NCBI RefSeq assembly: GCF_015354245.1
Contig: NZ_JADKYZ010000012.1
Coordinates: forward strand, 1 to 64,000
DNA: 64,000 bases
Source of the DNA: Diaphorobacter caeni
GTDB taxonomy: Bacteria > Pseudomonadota > Gammaproteobacteria > Burkholderiales > Burkholderiaceae_C
Direction: 5' to 3'
The position numbers and the translations under genes were made by a program. Position 1 is the stretch's first letter; every line of letters begins with the position of its first letter. The notes under the pieces were generated by a model. That model saw only the letters and a program-made list of their open reading frames with translations, had not been told where the DNA came from and did not search any database. This document shows positions 48,899 to 58,465 of this stretch, in pieces.

Positions 48899-51649
48899 AT
48901 GCCCCCACACAGCGAAGACAACCCGCAGGCCGAGCAGCCCGCAACCATCCAAGACAGGGCGACAGGCGTGCTCGGGCGGATTCCGTGGCCGGGCAGGCCC
49001 TGGAAGTCGCGGCGCAATCTCTGGTGGCTGCTGGCTTCCGGGCCGATCGCGCTGTTTCTCTATGTGCTGATCCTGATCCCGTTCACGCCGTCGATCAGCG
49101 ATCTGCGCAAGGCCAAGACCGACCAGCCCGCGCAGCTCGTGTCATCCGACGGCAGGCTGCTGGCCGAGTACAAGTGGATCAACCGCGAATGGGTCACGCT
49201 CAAGGAGATCGCGCAGCCGGTCAAGGACGCGCTGATCGCCACGGAAGACCATCGCTTCTACGATCACTTCGGCCTCGACTGGAAGCGCACGCTGTCTGCC
49301 GTGGTGCGCACGCTCGGCGGCGACAAGCAGGGCGGCTCGACGATCACGCAGCAGCTCGCGCGCAATCTCTACCCCGAGGAAATCGGCCGCGCGCCCACGC
49401 TCAACCGAAAGCTCAAGGAAGCGATCACGGCGCTCAAGATCGAGATGACGTATTCCAAGGACGAGATCCTGGAGACCTATCTCAACACCGTGCCGTTTCT
49501 CTACAACGCGTTCGGCATCGAGATGGCCGCGCGCACCTATTTCGACAAGTCGGCCGACGAGCTCAACGTGATCGAGAGCGCGACGCTGATCGGCATGCTC
49601 AAGGGCACGGTCTACTACAACCCGGTGCTCAACCCCGAACGCGCGCAGGACCGCCGCAACACGGTGCTCGCGCAGATGAAAAAGCGCGAGAAGCTCTCGG
49701 CGGCCGACTACGACAAGCTCATCAAGCGTCCGCTGCGCATCCGCTTCGAGCGGCAGGCCGAGGTCAACGGCCTCGCCCCTCATCTGGCGCAGCAACTGCG
49801 TCGCCAGCTCATCGACTGGGCCGATCGCGAGGGCTACAGCCTCTATTCAGACGGGCTGGTGATCCGCACCACGGTCAACGGCAAGCTGCAGGAGATGGCC
49901 AATCAGGCCGTTGAGAAGCAGGGCAAGGCGCTGCAGGCCGTCGTCAACAAGGCCTGGGCGCCGCAGAGCGTCTGGGGCGCCAAGAGCACGCTGGTGCAGA
50001 AACTGGTGCGTGAATCGACCCAATACGAGCAGGCCGTCGCCAAGGGCGGCGAGCCCGATGAGGTGCTCAAGAGCCTGCTCGAGAACAGCGATTTCATGGG
50101 CAAGCTCAAGCAGCAGAAGACGCGGCTGCAGGCGGGCTTCCTCGCGCTTGATCCGCGAGACGGCACGGTGCTCGCGTGGGTCGGCAGCCGCGACTACGCG
50201 CAGGACCCGTTCGACCACGTGCAGGCCGCGCGTCGCCAACCGGGCTCGACCTTCAAGCCCTTCGTCTACGGGGCGGCCTTCGCCAAAGGCATGAGGCCGG
50301 GCGATACCCTGATGGATGAGCCCGTCGAGATCCCCATCGACGGCGGCAGACAGGTCTGGAAGCCCACGGATGGCTCGGCACCGAGCTACGCTCCAATGAC
50401 GCTGTCGGATGGCCTTGCGTACTCCAAGAACATCATCACTGCGCAAGTCATGCAGCAGGTCGGTCCCGAAAAGGTCGCCCAGCTCGCGCGGGCCATGGGC
50501 GTGCGTGAATCCAAGCTCGACGAGGTTCCCTCGCTCGCGCTGGGCACCAGTCCCGTCACCTTGAAGGAAATGGTCGCGTCCTACGGCTCCATCGCCAACG
50601 CGGGCGCCTACCTTGCCCCCACGGTGATCACCCAGATCGAGGACAAGGACGGCAAGGTGCTCGAAAAGTTCGGTCCCGCCAAACCGCAGCGCGCGCTGGC
50701 CATGGCGCCCGCGCAGGAATTGCGCAACGCCATGCGCGGCGTGATCAACAAGGGCACGGGCGTGGCGATCCGCTCGCGCTACGGCATCACCGCCGATGTG
50801 GCGGGCAAGACCGGCACCACGCAGGACAACACCGATGGCTGGTTCATCATGATGCATCCGCAGATCGTCGCGGGCGCGTGGGTGGGCTTCAACGACGGCC
50901 GCATCACGCTGCGCAGCGACTACTGGGGGCAGGGGGCGCACAGCGCGCTGCCCATCGTCGGCCAGGTGTTCCAGCAGGCCGTGCGCGGCAAGCTCGTCGA
51001 CAACAACCTCAAGTTCGTCGACGAGCAGGAGCACAGCATCATCGGCGACGCCATCGGCTCGGTGCGCAACTGGGTGGTGGACCTGTTCGGCCGCTCGACC
51101 GAGCAGATCCAGCCGCCGGCGGCGACCACGCCGGAAGTCCAGGGCTCCCAGCTGCCGCAGACGCCGCGCACGCAGGCGCCCGTGACCTACGACAGTGACG
51201 AGTCGCGTCCGCAGATTGGCGAGGCCCCCCTCAAGCCGCTGCAGAACGCCACGCCCGATGCCGATCCCGAGCCACCACAAGCGCCTGCGGGCGCGGGCGA
51301 GTCTCAGGACCCGTTCTGGAATCCGCCGCAACCTCAACCCCAACCCCAACCGCAGCATCCACAACAACAACCGCCGCAACCGACTCAGGCGCCGTCCGGC
51401 GTGCAGCCTCCGATGCCTGCGAACGGCCAGATCCAGCCGCCGCAGGGGCGGGTGGTTCCGCCCGCCCAGCCGCAAGCGCCGGTACAGCCCGTACCAGCGC
51501 CCTATGTCCCGCAGCCGTCGCACAGCCCGGCACCGCCGATGCCCGGCGGCGGGCAGACCGTGCAGCCTCCTGCACCCGTGCCCGGAACGGTGGTGACGTC
51601 GCCGGTTGAACGCGGCAACGCGTCGCCGATGCCTTCGGGACTGAACTGA
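48899..51649 (+). CDS. mrcA: Penicillin-binding protein 1A (bifunctional) with Pro/Gln-rich tail
   Basis: This 916-residue bifunctional peptidoglycan synthase has an N-terminal cytoplasmic tail and one TM anchor (about 41-60). The glycosyltransferase domain has the catalytic Glu block ATEDHRFYDHFGLD (about 114) and GGSTITQQLARN. The transpeptidase domain has SxxK as PGSTFKPFVYGAA, SxN as SKN, and KTGTT. Residues from about 750 form a long Pro/Gln-rich low-complexity tail, rare in length, probably disordered in the periplasm. It is separated from ligA by 30 bp. Confidence 0.92.
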   Translation: MPPHSEDNPQAEQPATIQDRATGVLGRIPWPGRPWKSRRNLWWLLASGPIALFLYVLILIPFTPSISDLRKAKTDQPAQLVSSDGRLLAEYKWINREWVTLKEIAQPVKDALIATEDHRFYDHFGLDWKRTLSAVVRTLGGDKQGGSTITQQLARNLYPEEIGRAPTLNRKLKEAITALKIEMTYSKDEILETYLNTVPFLYNAFGIEMAARTYFDKSADELNVIESATLIGMLKGTVYYNPVLNPERAQDRRNTVLAQMKKREKLSAADYDKLIKRPLRIRFERQAEVNGLAPHLAQQLRRQLIDWADREGYSLYSDGLVIRTTVNGKLQEMANQAVEKQGKALQAVVNKAWAPQSVWGAKSTLVQKLVRESTQYEQAVAKGGEPDEVLKSLLENSDFMGKLKQQKTRLQAGFLALDPRDGTVLAWVGSRDYAQDPFDHVQAARRQPGSTFKPFVYGAAFAKGMRPGDTLMDEPVEIPIDGGRQVWKPTDGSAPSYAPMTLSDGLAYSKNIITAQVMQQVGPEKVAQLARAMGVRESKLDEVPSLALGTSPVTLKEMVASYGSIANAGAYLAPTVITQIEDKDGKVLEKFGPAKPQRALAMAPAQELRNAMRGVINKGTGVAIRSRYGITADVAGKTGTTQDNTDGWFIMMHPQIVAGAWVGFNDGRITLRSDYWGQGAHSALPIVGQVFQQAVRGKLVDNNLKFVDEQEHSIIGDAIGSVRNWVVDLFGRSTEQIQPPAATTPEVQGSQLPQTPRTQAPVTYDSDESRPQIGEAPLKPLQNATPDADPEPPQAPAGAGESQDPFWNPPQPQPQPQPQHPQQQPPQPTQAPSGVQPPMPANGQIQPPQGRVVPPAQPQAPVQPVPAPYVPQPSHSPAPPMPGGGQTVQPPAPVPGTVVTSPVERGNASPMPSGLN
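51335..51352 (+). repeat. CAACCC hexamer repeat inside the PBP1A tail
   Basis: Three CAACC(C/G) units in a row encode Gln-Pro repeats in the periplasmic tail. Being a multiple of three bases, copy-number change alters tail length but not frame. Confidence 0.6.
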
Positions 51650-51760
51650 AGCGCACAACCGGACGAGAGCCGTCCGGTGGACAGGACGCCGAACCAACGT
51701 CCTACAGGCAAGTGACTCAGGCTGCTTTAGGCTGGCGGCTGGAGTCACGTTCACTTGCCT

Positions 51761-53026
51761 ATGTTCTGGACCATTTTCTGGACTGCGCTGGTGACGCTGG
51801 TGCTCGTCATCGTGGCGCGCAATTTCGCGCTGTCCGAAAAGAAGATCGAGCGCCGCGTCAAGCATCTCTACCCGATCAGATCGCCCCAGTTCCGCCGCGA
51901 CATGGGCAATCTGCTCGGTCCGGCCATCGTGTCCGGCAACCACATCGAGGCGCTGCAGAACGGCGACGAGATCTTTCCCGCCATGCTCGAGGCAGTGCGC
52001 GGTGCGCGCACCAGCATCTGCTTCGAGACCTACATCTACTGGTCGGGCGAGATCGGAGAGGCCTTCGCCGATGCGCTGGCCGAGCGCGCGCGTTTGGGCG
52101 TCAAGGTCCACATCACGCTCGACTGGATGGGGTCGCTCAAGATGGACAACGCGCTGATCGAGCGCGTCACACAAGCCGGTGCCGAGGTGCAGCAATACCG
52201 GCCGCTGCGCTGGTACAGCGTGGACAGACTGAACAACCGCACGCACCGCAAGTTGCTGATCATCGACGGCACCACTGCCTTCACCGGCGGTGTGGGCATC
52301 GCCGATCAATGGGCTGGCCATGCGCAGGACGAGGAACACTGGCGCGACATCCACTTCCGCATGCATGGCCCGGTCGTGCTGCAGGCCCAGGCGGCGTTCA
52401 GCGACAACTGGATCAAGACCACCGGCGAGGTGCTGACGGGGGAAGACTATTTCCCCGCGCAGCATCGCCACGGCGTGGCGGACGCGCAGTTGTTCATCGC
52501 CTCACCCGCAGGCGGCAGCGAGAGCATGCATCTCATGTACCTGATGGCGATTGCGGCGGCGACGCGCAGCATCGACCTGCAGGCCGCGTACTTCGTGCCC
52601 GACGATCTCATCATCGGCGAGCTGATCGCGGCTCTCGACCGCGGCGTGAGCGTGCGCATCACCGTGCCGGGAAAGCACATCGACTCGGGCACGGTGCGCA
52701 CGGCCTCCAAGGCCACATGGGGCGATCTACTCGAGCGCGGGGTGAAGATCTACGAATACCTGCCGACGATGATGCACAACAAGATGCTGATCCTGGACGC
52801 CGAAATGGTGTCCGTTGGTTCGACCAACTTCGACGTGCGCTCGTTCCGCCTCAACGACGAGGCGAGCCTGAACATCTACGACGAGGTGTTCGCCGCCGAC
52901 ATGACGCAGGTGTTCGAGGCCGATCTGCAGCATTGCCGTGAATACACCCATGCCATGTGGGAGCGGCGCTCGCTGCGTCAGCGCGTGCTTGAATGGGTTG
53001 TGATGGCGTTTCGCTCGCAACTCTGA
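51761..53026 (+). CDS. Phospholipase D-family cardiolipin synthase-like protein
   Basis: This 421-residue membrane-anchored enzyme has an N-terminal hydrophobic segment (MFWTIFWTALVTLVLVIVAR). Two HKD motifs are present: HRKLLIIDGTTAFTGG (about 175) and HNKMLILDAEMVSVGSTNFD (about 350), so the active site is complete. The pattern resembles ClsB-type synthases that join phosphatidylglycerol units. The ATG at 51761 is used; a TTG at 51755 has GGAG 10 bp upstream and could be the start. No partner gene is obvious. Confidence 0.85.
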   Translation: MFWTIFWTALVTLVLVIVARNFALSEKKIERRVKHLYPIRSPQFRRDMGNLLGPAIVSGNHIEALQNGDEIFPAMLEAVRGARTSICFETYIYWSGEIGEAFADALAERARLGVKVHITLDWMGSLKMDNALIERVTQAGAEVQQYRPLRWYSVDRLNNRTHRKLLIIDGTTAFTGGVGIADQWAGHAQDEEHWRDIHFRMHGPVVLQAQAAFSDNWIKTTGEVLTGEDYFPAQHRHGVADAQLFIASPAGGSESMHLMYLMAIAAATRSIDLQAAYFVPDDLIIGELIAALDRGVSVRITVPGKHIDSGTVRTASKATWGDLLERGVKIYEYLPTMMHNKMLILDAEMVSVGSTNFDVRSFRLNDEASLNIYDEVFAADMTQVFEADLQHCREYTHAMWERRSLRQRVLEWVVMAFRSQL

Positions 53027-53114
53027 CGGCAGATTTGACAGCAGTGAAGTGTCCGCGACTCGTGGCATGACCCTAGGCGAGGGCAGCCGCAAAGCGACCG
53101 AGGAGGCGTTCCTG

Positions 53115-53684
53115 TCAGTGTTCTGGCTTGGGGGCCGAGAGGTCGACGTTGTGCACGTTGTGTGCGCCGCTCTTGCAATCTTCGAACCACAGGCGCAGCG
53201 TGGTGCTGACGGTGCGGAAGGCCAGTTCGTCCCACGGAATCTCGTCCTCGCGGAACAGGCGTGCCTCGATGGTTTCGTGGCCCGGGTTGAACTGATCGCT
53301 CAGCAGATCGGCGCAGTAGAACAGGTGCACCTGGCCTACATGCGGCACGTTGACGAGCGAGAACAGTCGGCCCATGCGGATCTGCGCGCCGGCTTCCTCG
53401 TCGGTCTCGCGCGCTGCGCCTTCGGACGTGGTTTCGTTGAGCTCCATGAAGCCCGCGGGCAGCGTCCACTTGCCCCAGCGCGGCTCGATGTTGCGCTTGC
53501 ACAGCAACACGCGACCATCGGGCATCACCGGGATCGTTCCGACCACGTTGAGCGGATTGTCGTAATGGATGGTGTTGCAGGCCGGGCAGACGGCCCGCAC
53601 GCGGGTGTCGCCATCATCGGGAACACGTTGCTCGACGGCGGTACCGCAGTTGCGGCAGAAACGAACGGGGGAGCGAAAGGTCAT
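53115..53684 (-). CDS. Nudix hydrolase with N-terminal zinc ribbon
   Basis: This 189-residue pyrophosphohydrolase has a zinc ribbon formed by CRNCG (residues 9-13) and CPACN (33-37), as in NudC-like enzymes. The Nudix box is GFMELNETTSEGAARETDEE followed by AGA, matching GX5EX7REUXEEXGU. The substrate is not evident; ADP-ribose and NAD(H) are possibilities. The shorter N-terminus and absence of the NudC SQPWPFPxS motif argue against NudC itself. Confidence 0.87.
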   Translation of the reverse strand: MTFRSPVRFCRNCGTAVEQRVPDDGDTRVRAVCPACNTIHYDNPLNVVGTIPVMPDGRVLLCKRNIEPRWGKWTLPAGFMELNETTSEGAARETDEEAGAQIRMGRLFSLVNVPHVGQVHLFYCADLLSDQFNPGHETIEARLFREDEIPWDELAFRTVSTTLRLWFEDCKSGAHNVHNVDLSAPKPEH

Positions 53685-53762
53685 GTGGGCTATTGTGGCG
53701 CAGGAAACAAGGGCACAGAGCGCACGCAGGCATGCGGCGGCGCTCCGTGCAGCGGGGCCGGA

Positions 53763-54458
53763 TCAGACCAGCTTGACCTTCAGCGCCGGCAGGCCCTGAA
53801 CGCCGCCTTCCAGCACATCGCCCTTGGAGACCGCTGCCACGCCTTCGGGCGTGCCCGAGAAGATCAGGTCGCCGGCCTTCAGCTCCCACGCCTGGGACAG
53901 CACTTCGATGGTCTCGGCGATGGACCAGATCAGTTGGGTGACTGTGCTGGCCTGGCGCTTGGCGCCGTTCACGTTGAGCCAGATCGGCGCGTTCTGGATG
54001 TCACCGGCCTGCGTCGCGGGCACGATGGGCGTGATGGGGGCGCTGAAGTCGAAGCCCTTGGCGATGTCCCAAGGACGGCCTTGCTTCTTGGCCTCGGCCT
54101 GCAGGTCGCGGCGCGTCATGTCCAGACCCACGGCGTAGCCGTAGACATGATTGAACGCATCGGCGGCCTTGATGTTCCTGCCGCCCTTGCCGAGCGCGAC
54201 CACGAGTTCGATTTCGTGGTGCAGATCCTGGGTCAGCGTGGGGTAGGGCATCTCGCCTGTGCTGCCCTCGTTCACCACCAGCACGGCGTCCGCGGGCTTC
54301 ATGAAGAAGAACGGCGCTTCGCGGCCCGAGAAACCCATTTCCTTGGCGTGCTCTGCGTAGTTGCGGCCCACGCAGTAGATGCGGTGGACCGGGAACAGGC
54401 TGTCGCTGCCGACGACGGGAACGGTGGTGACGGGCGCGGGGGTAAAGACGTAGCTCAT
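53763..54458 (-). CDS. Fumarylacetoacetate/fumarylpyruvate hydrolase family
   Basis: This 231-residue metal-dependent C-C bond hydrolase has conserved blocks YCVGRNYAEHAKEM, PFFFMKPADAVL, the metal-binding HHEIELVVALGKGGR, and FSGTPEGVAAV near the C-terminus. Its size fits fumarylpyruvate hydrolase (NagK type) better than eukaryotic-type FAH (about 420). A glutathione-dependent isomerase gene lies divergently, together suggesting a gentisate or homogentisate branch. The start MSYVF at 54458 has AGG-type context; the in-frame ATG at 54521 is unlikely. Confidence 0.85.
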   Translation of the reverse strand: MSYVFTPAPVTTVPVVGSDSLFPVHRIYCVGRNYAEHAKEMGFSGREAPFFFMKPADAVLVVNEGSTGEMPYPTLTQDLHHEIELVVALGKGGRNIKAADAFNHVYGYAVGLDMTRRDLQAEAKKQGRPWDIAKGFDFSAPITPIVPATQAGDIQNAPIWLNVNGAKRQASTVTQLIWSIAETIEVLSQAWELKAGDLIFSGTPEGVAAVSKGDVLEGGVQGLPALKVKLV

Positions 54459-54604
54459 GATGGGGTCGGTGGAGGAGGTGTGAATGAATCGACGAATCGA
54501 CGCGGAACGCGTGTCGCGCACAGTTTGCCACGCGGATCGGGCTCGGGCATTCAGTAATGTCCACGCTGGCGCGATGCGGTGAGGTTGCGTATGCTCTTTC
54601 TTCC

Positions 54605-55273
54605 ATGAAGCTCTACAACTACTTCCGTTCTTCGGCTTCGTTCCGCGTGCGCATCGTGCTGGAACTCAAGGGCCTGTCCTACGACTACGTGCCGCTGCAT
54701 CTGGTGCGCGCCGAGCATCGTGCAGAGGACTTTGCAAAGCGCGTGGGCGATACCCTGGTGCCCGCGCTGGAGACCGACGATGCGCATCTGCTGACGCAGT
54801 CCATGGCCATCATCGAGTATCTGGACGAGACCCATCCCGAGCCCGCCGTCATGCCCAAGGACGCGCTGGGTCGCGCCCACGTCCGCGCGCTCGCGCAGAT
54901 GATCGCCTGCGAGATCCATCCACTGAACAACCTGCGCGTGCTGAAATACCTCAAGAACAATTTGATGGTGGACGATTCGACCAAGGATGCCTGGTACCGC
55001 CACTGGACGCGGACAGGACTCGAGGCCTACGAGCGCCAACTGGCGCTGCTGGGCAAGGAGCGTGAAGCGGCGGGGCAGTCCGTCTCGCGCTTCAGTTGGG
55101 GGGCGACCCCGACCATGGCCGATTGCTGCCTTGTGCCGCTGATCTTCAACGCCCAGCGCTTCCATGTCGATCTGCAGGGACTCGACCGCACCATGGCCGC
55201 GTTCAAGGCCTGCATGGAGCTTCCCGCATTCCAGCGCGCCCAGCCATCCGCTTGCCCTGACAATGAGGCCTGA
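54605..55273 (+). CDS. maiA: Maleylacetoacetate/maleylpyruvate isomerase (zeta GST)
   Basis: This 222-residue glutathione S-transferase of the zeta class performs cis-trans isomerisation of a ring-cleavage product. The N-terminal block LYNYFRSSASFRVRIVLELK has the catalytic SSxSxRVR of the family. QSMAIIEYLDE and the C-terminal domain ATPTMADCCLVPLIFNAQRF also fit. The start MKLYNYF at 54605 is set by the family N-terminus. The divergent hydrolase gene suggests a shared pathway; the dioxygenase is not in the window. Confidence 0.9.
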   Translation: MKLYNYFRSSASFRVRIVLELKGLSYDYVPLHLVRAEHRAEDFAKRVGDTLVPALETDDAHLLTQSMAIIEYLDETHPEPAVMPKDALGRAHVRALAQMIACEIHPLNNLRVLKYLKNNLMVDDSTKDAWYRHWTRTGLEAYERQLALLGKEREAAGQSVSRFSWGATPTMADCCLVPLIFNAQRFHVDLQGLDRTMAAFKACMELPAFQRAQPSACPDNEA

Positions 55274-55299
55274 ATTTTTCTGGATGGATGGAAGTGGTG

Positions 55300-56109
55300 A
55301 TGAAGGACGAAAGCGCCTTGGCCGTTGATTGGCTGATTCCCGACTGGCCCGTGCGAGAGCATGTGCGTGCGCTGTGCTCCACTCGGGCGGGCGGCGTGAG
55401 CGAGGGGCCGTTCGGCAGCCTCAATCTGGGCGACCATGTACAGGATGATGCGTTGGCCGTGCAACGCAACCGCGAGATCTTCGGCGCCGCGTTGACGACG
55501 GCTGCGGGCGTGGCCCATCCGGTGTTCCTGAATCAAGTGCACGGAACCCATGTCGAATGGCTCAGGCGTGGGACGGCCGATGGCACGCAGGCCGATGCCT
55601 GCGCCACGCTCGAAGAGGGCGTGGCCTGCGTCATCATGGTTGCCGACTGTCTGCCCGTACTGTTCACCAACCGGCAGGGCGATCAGGTGGCCGCCGCGCA
55701 TGCGGGCTGGCGCGGCCTTGCGGGGCCGACGGGGGGCACAGGCATTCTGGAAGAGGTAGTGGCCGAATTCGCCCGCACGGACGAGGTGATCGCATGGCTC
55801 GGGCCCTGCATCGGGCCTACAGCATTTGAAGTCGGTGCTGAAGTGCGCGCCGCGTTCTGCGAGGCAGGCGCAAGCGCCGAACGGTTTTTCAAGCCGCTCG
55901 GCGAGCACAAGTTCCTCGCCGATCTCGCCGGGCTTGCGCGCCATCGGCTTCAGCGCGCGGGCGTGGCCTCCATTCATGGCAACGACAGCAGCCTGCCGTG
56001 GTGCACGTTCAGCAATCCCGAGCGCTTCTTCTCGTACCGCCGTGACCAGCGCGCGCTAGGTGGAAGCGGGCGGCTGGCCGCCGCCGTCTGGCTGGACCGC
56101 AGGGTCTGA
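55300..56109 (+). CDS. pgeF: Peptidoglycan editing factor PgeF (multicopper polyphenol oxidase family)
   Basis: This 269-residue YfiH/DUF152 protein corrects L-serine misincorporation into peptidoglycan precursors in E. coli and shows nucleoside phosphorylase activity elsewhere. Features are CSTRAGGVSEGPFGSLNLGD, LNQVHGTHV, MVADCLPVLFTNRQG, AAAHAGWRGLA and LGPCIGPTAFEVG, including the Cys/His zinc ligands. The start MKDESALAV is chosen at 55300. It precedes phaC, a common order in this family. Confidence 0.92.
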   Translation: MKDESALAVDWLIPDWPVREHVRALCSTRAGGVSEGPFGSLNLGDHVQDDALAVQRNREIFGAALTTAAGVAHPVFLNQVHGTHVEWLRRGTADGTQADACATLEEGVACVIMVADCLPVLFTNRQGDQVAAAHAGWRGLAGPTGGTGILEEVVAEFARTDEVIAWLGPCIGPTAFEVGAEVRAAFCEAGASAERFFKPLGEHKFLADLAGLARHRLQRAGVASIHGNDSSLPWCTFSNPERFFSYRRDQRALGGSGRLAAAVWLDRRV

Positions 56110-56388
56110 CTTCTGGGTCGCAGCAACGCCTTGTTGTTGCTGCTCGTCCTGCCACTTGCGCATCGCCTGTTCCTCGCGAATCTGGCGCATGCGTTTTCGC
56201 ACGGGCGTGCTGAAAACGTAGACGATGATGGACACCGGCAGCAGTCCATAAAGAACAAACGTGATGATCGCGCCCAGCAGGCTGCCGTTCGATGCGGTGG
56301 CCTCGGCGACCGCCATCATCAGCGTGACGTAGAGCCACGCGATCACTACCAGAATCATTGCCGTCAATGTAAAACTCCGAAACAACAA
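56056..56388 (-). CDS. Small membrane protein of unknown function
   Basis: This 110-residue protein has two hydrophobic segments (AMILVVIAWLYVTLMMAVAE and LLGAIITFVLYGLLPVSIIVYVFS) and a charged cytosolic tail rich in Gln, ending PPAST. Its end overlaps the 3' end of pgeF on the opposite strand by 54 bp. An internal ATG at 56358 is also possible. The start lies 106 bp from phaC, divergently. I do not recognise the family. Confidence 0.68.
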   Translation of the reverse strand: MLFRSFTLTAMILVVIAWLYVTLMMAVAEATASNGSLLGAIITFVLYGLLPVSIIVYVFSTPVRKRMRQIREEQAMRKWQDEQQQQGVAATQKSDPAVQPDGGGQPPAST

Positions 56389-56494
56389 AAAGCCAAGGCG
56401 GCACGCCTAGGATTGATGGAAAGGTCCTGCAAGGGCTGTACGATGTTCGGACCGGAACCAATACCGGCATCGCAACGCGAACGTAGGAGACACC

Positions 56495-58207
56495 ATGGAT
56501 TCTGACGCACAATGGGCCGAGGGAGCCCGCCAATTCCAGCAACTTTGGGGAGACAGCTGGAACAAGCTGCTGCAATCAATGCCGCCAGCGGATCTGGGTG
56601 CCATGACTGCCATGATGCAGCCGCACAATCAGCTCAGCGTTTCGCCCGAGAAGCTCACCGAGCTCCAGCAGAATTTCCTCAAGGAAATGCAGGCGCTCAT
56701 CGCGAGCGGCGTTCAGGAAAGCGGCAAGCCGCTGACCGACAGGCGCTTCACGGGGGAGGGGTGGTCGCAGAATCCCGTAGCCTCCAGCATCGCATCAGCC
56801 TACATGCTGCAGGCCAAGACGCTCATGGGCATGGTCGATGCGGTCCAGGCCGATGAAAAGACCAAGGCCCGCATCCGCTTCGGCGTGGAGCAGTGGGTGG
56901 CGGCGATGTCGCCGAGCAACTTCCTGGCGTTCAACGCCGAAGCACAGAAGATGGCCATCGACACGCAGGGTGAGAGCATCGCCAAGGGCGTGGCCAACCT
57001 GCTGCACGACATGCGCCAAGGCCATATCTCGATGACCGACGAGAGCCAGTTCGAGGTGGGCCGCAACGTGGCGACCACCGAAGGTGCGGTGGTTTTCGAG
57101 AACGAATATTTCCAGCTGCTTGAATACAAGCCGCTGACCGCCAAGGTCTACGAACGCCCGTTCCTGCTGGTGCCGCCGTGCATCAACAAGTTCTACATCC
57201 TCGACCTGCAGCCCGAGAACTCGCTGATCCGCCATCTGGTCGCCGAGGGGCACCGCACCTTTGTCGTGAGCTGGCGCAATCCGGACGAGACCATGGCGCA
57301 GCGTACCTGGGATGAATACATCCAGGATGCGGTCATCAAGGCCATCGAGACGGTGCAGGAGATCAGCGGCGCGGCGCAGATCAACACGCTCGGCTTCTGC
57401 GTGGGCGGCACCATGCTGGTCAACGCGCTTGGCGTGCTCGAGGCGCGCGGCGAGTCTCCGGTGGCGAGCGCCACGCTGCTGACCGCGCTGGTCGACTTCA
57501 CCGATACCGGCATTCTCGACGTGTTCATCGACGAGAACTTCGTGCGCTACCGCGAGATGCAGATGGGCAATGGCGGTCTGATGAAGGGGCAGGATCTCGC
57601 CTCGACGTTCAGTTTCCTGCGTCCCAACGACTTGGTCTGGAACTATGTCGTCGGCAACTACCTCAAGGGCGAGACACCACCCGCGTTCGACCTGCTGTAC
57701 TGGAACAGCGATTCGACCAATCTGCCCGGCCCTTGGTACGCCTGGTATCTGCGCAATTTCTATCTGGAAAACAACCTGCCCAAGCCCGGCGGCGTGACGG
57801 TCTGCGGTGAGGCGCTTGATCTCTCCAAGGTCAACCTGCCGATGTACATCTACGGCTCGCGCGAAGACCATATCGTGCCGATCCAGGGCGCCTACGCGTC
57901 CACGCAGGTGTTCCCGGGCAAGAAGCGCTTCGTGATGGGGGCCTCCGGCCATATCGCCGGCGTCATCAACCCGCCCGCCAAGAAGAAGCGCAGCTACTGG
58001 GTGCAGCCGCAAAGCAAGTTCCCGGCATCGTTTGACGACTGGCTGGCCACGGCGACCGAACATCCGGGCAGTTGGTGGACCGACTGGTCCGAGTGGCTCG
58101 GCGGCCATGGCGGCAAGCAGATCGCCGCGCCCAAGACCTACGGCAAGGGCGCCAAGTACAAGGCCATCGAGCCCGCACCGGGCAGCTACGTCAAGCAGAA
58201 GGCCTGA
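56495..58207 (+). CDS. phaC: Class I polyhydroxyalkanoate synthase
   Basis: This 570-residue enzyme polymerises 3-hydroxybutyryl-CoA into poly-3-hydroxybutyrate on granules. The lipase-box-like nucleophile is Cys302 in GFCVGGTM; the other catalytic residues are Asp in SREDHIVP and His in GASGHIAGV. The N-terminal ~190 residues form the variable domain. The length is close to the 589 residues of C. necator PhaC1. It is the first gene of phaC-phaA-phaB. AGGAGA precedes the ATG. Confidence 0.97.
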   Translation: MDSDAQWAEGARQFQQLWGDSWNKLLQSMPPADLGAMTAMMQPHNQLSVSPEKLTELQQNFLKEMQALIASGVQESGKPLTDRRFTGEGWSQNPVASSIASAYMLQAKTLMGMVDAVQADEKTKARIRFGVEQWVAAMSPSNFLAFNAEAQKMAIDTQGESIAKGVANLLHDMRQGHISMTDESQFEVGRNVATTEGAVVFENEYFQLLEYKPLTAKVYERPFLLVPPCINKFYILDLQPENSLIRHLVAEGHRTFVVSWRNPDETMAQRTWDEYIQDAVIKAIETVQEISGAAQINTLGFCVGGTMLVNALGVLEARGESPVASATLLTALVDFTDTGILDVFIDENFVRYREMQMGNGGLMKGQDLASTFSFLRPNDLVWNYVVGNYLKGETPPAFDLLYWNSDSTNLPGPWYAWYLRNFYLENNLPKPGGVTVCGEALDLSKVNLPMYIYGSREDHIVPIQGAYASTQVFPGKKRFVMGASGHIAGVINPPAKKKRSYWVQPQSKFPASFDDWLATATEHPGSWWTDWSEWLGGHGGKQIAAPKTYGKGAKYKAIEPAPGSYVKQKA

Positions 58208-58465
58208 CGGCACCGAAGTCGGTGCATCCGGCTTTCTACACCATATCGAGGTGCGGAAAGTCGGGTTGCGCCGTCCCAGTAAGGGCAAGTCATAAGAGGG
58301 TAAGCCTGTGCTCCCGTTTTGCCGGAGTCACGCAAGAATCTCACCATGGAAGAGCACGTGACGGCAACGCGCTGAAAGCAGAATCAACCAGTCCCAGCGT
58401 CCGGATCATGGAGAGATAAGCATCCAGACTCCGGAACCTACGCCAAGCAGTAAGAAAGGTCCGTC

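Noticed and set aside
56795-58288. A 497-codon frame antisense to phaC
   Set aside because: It is a shadow of the synthase, with no start signal.
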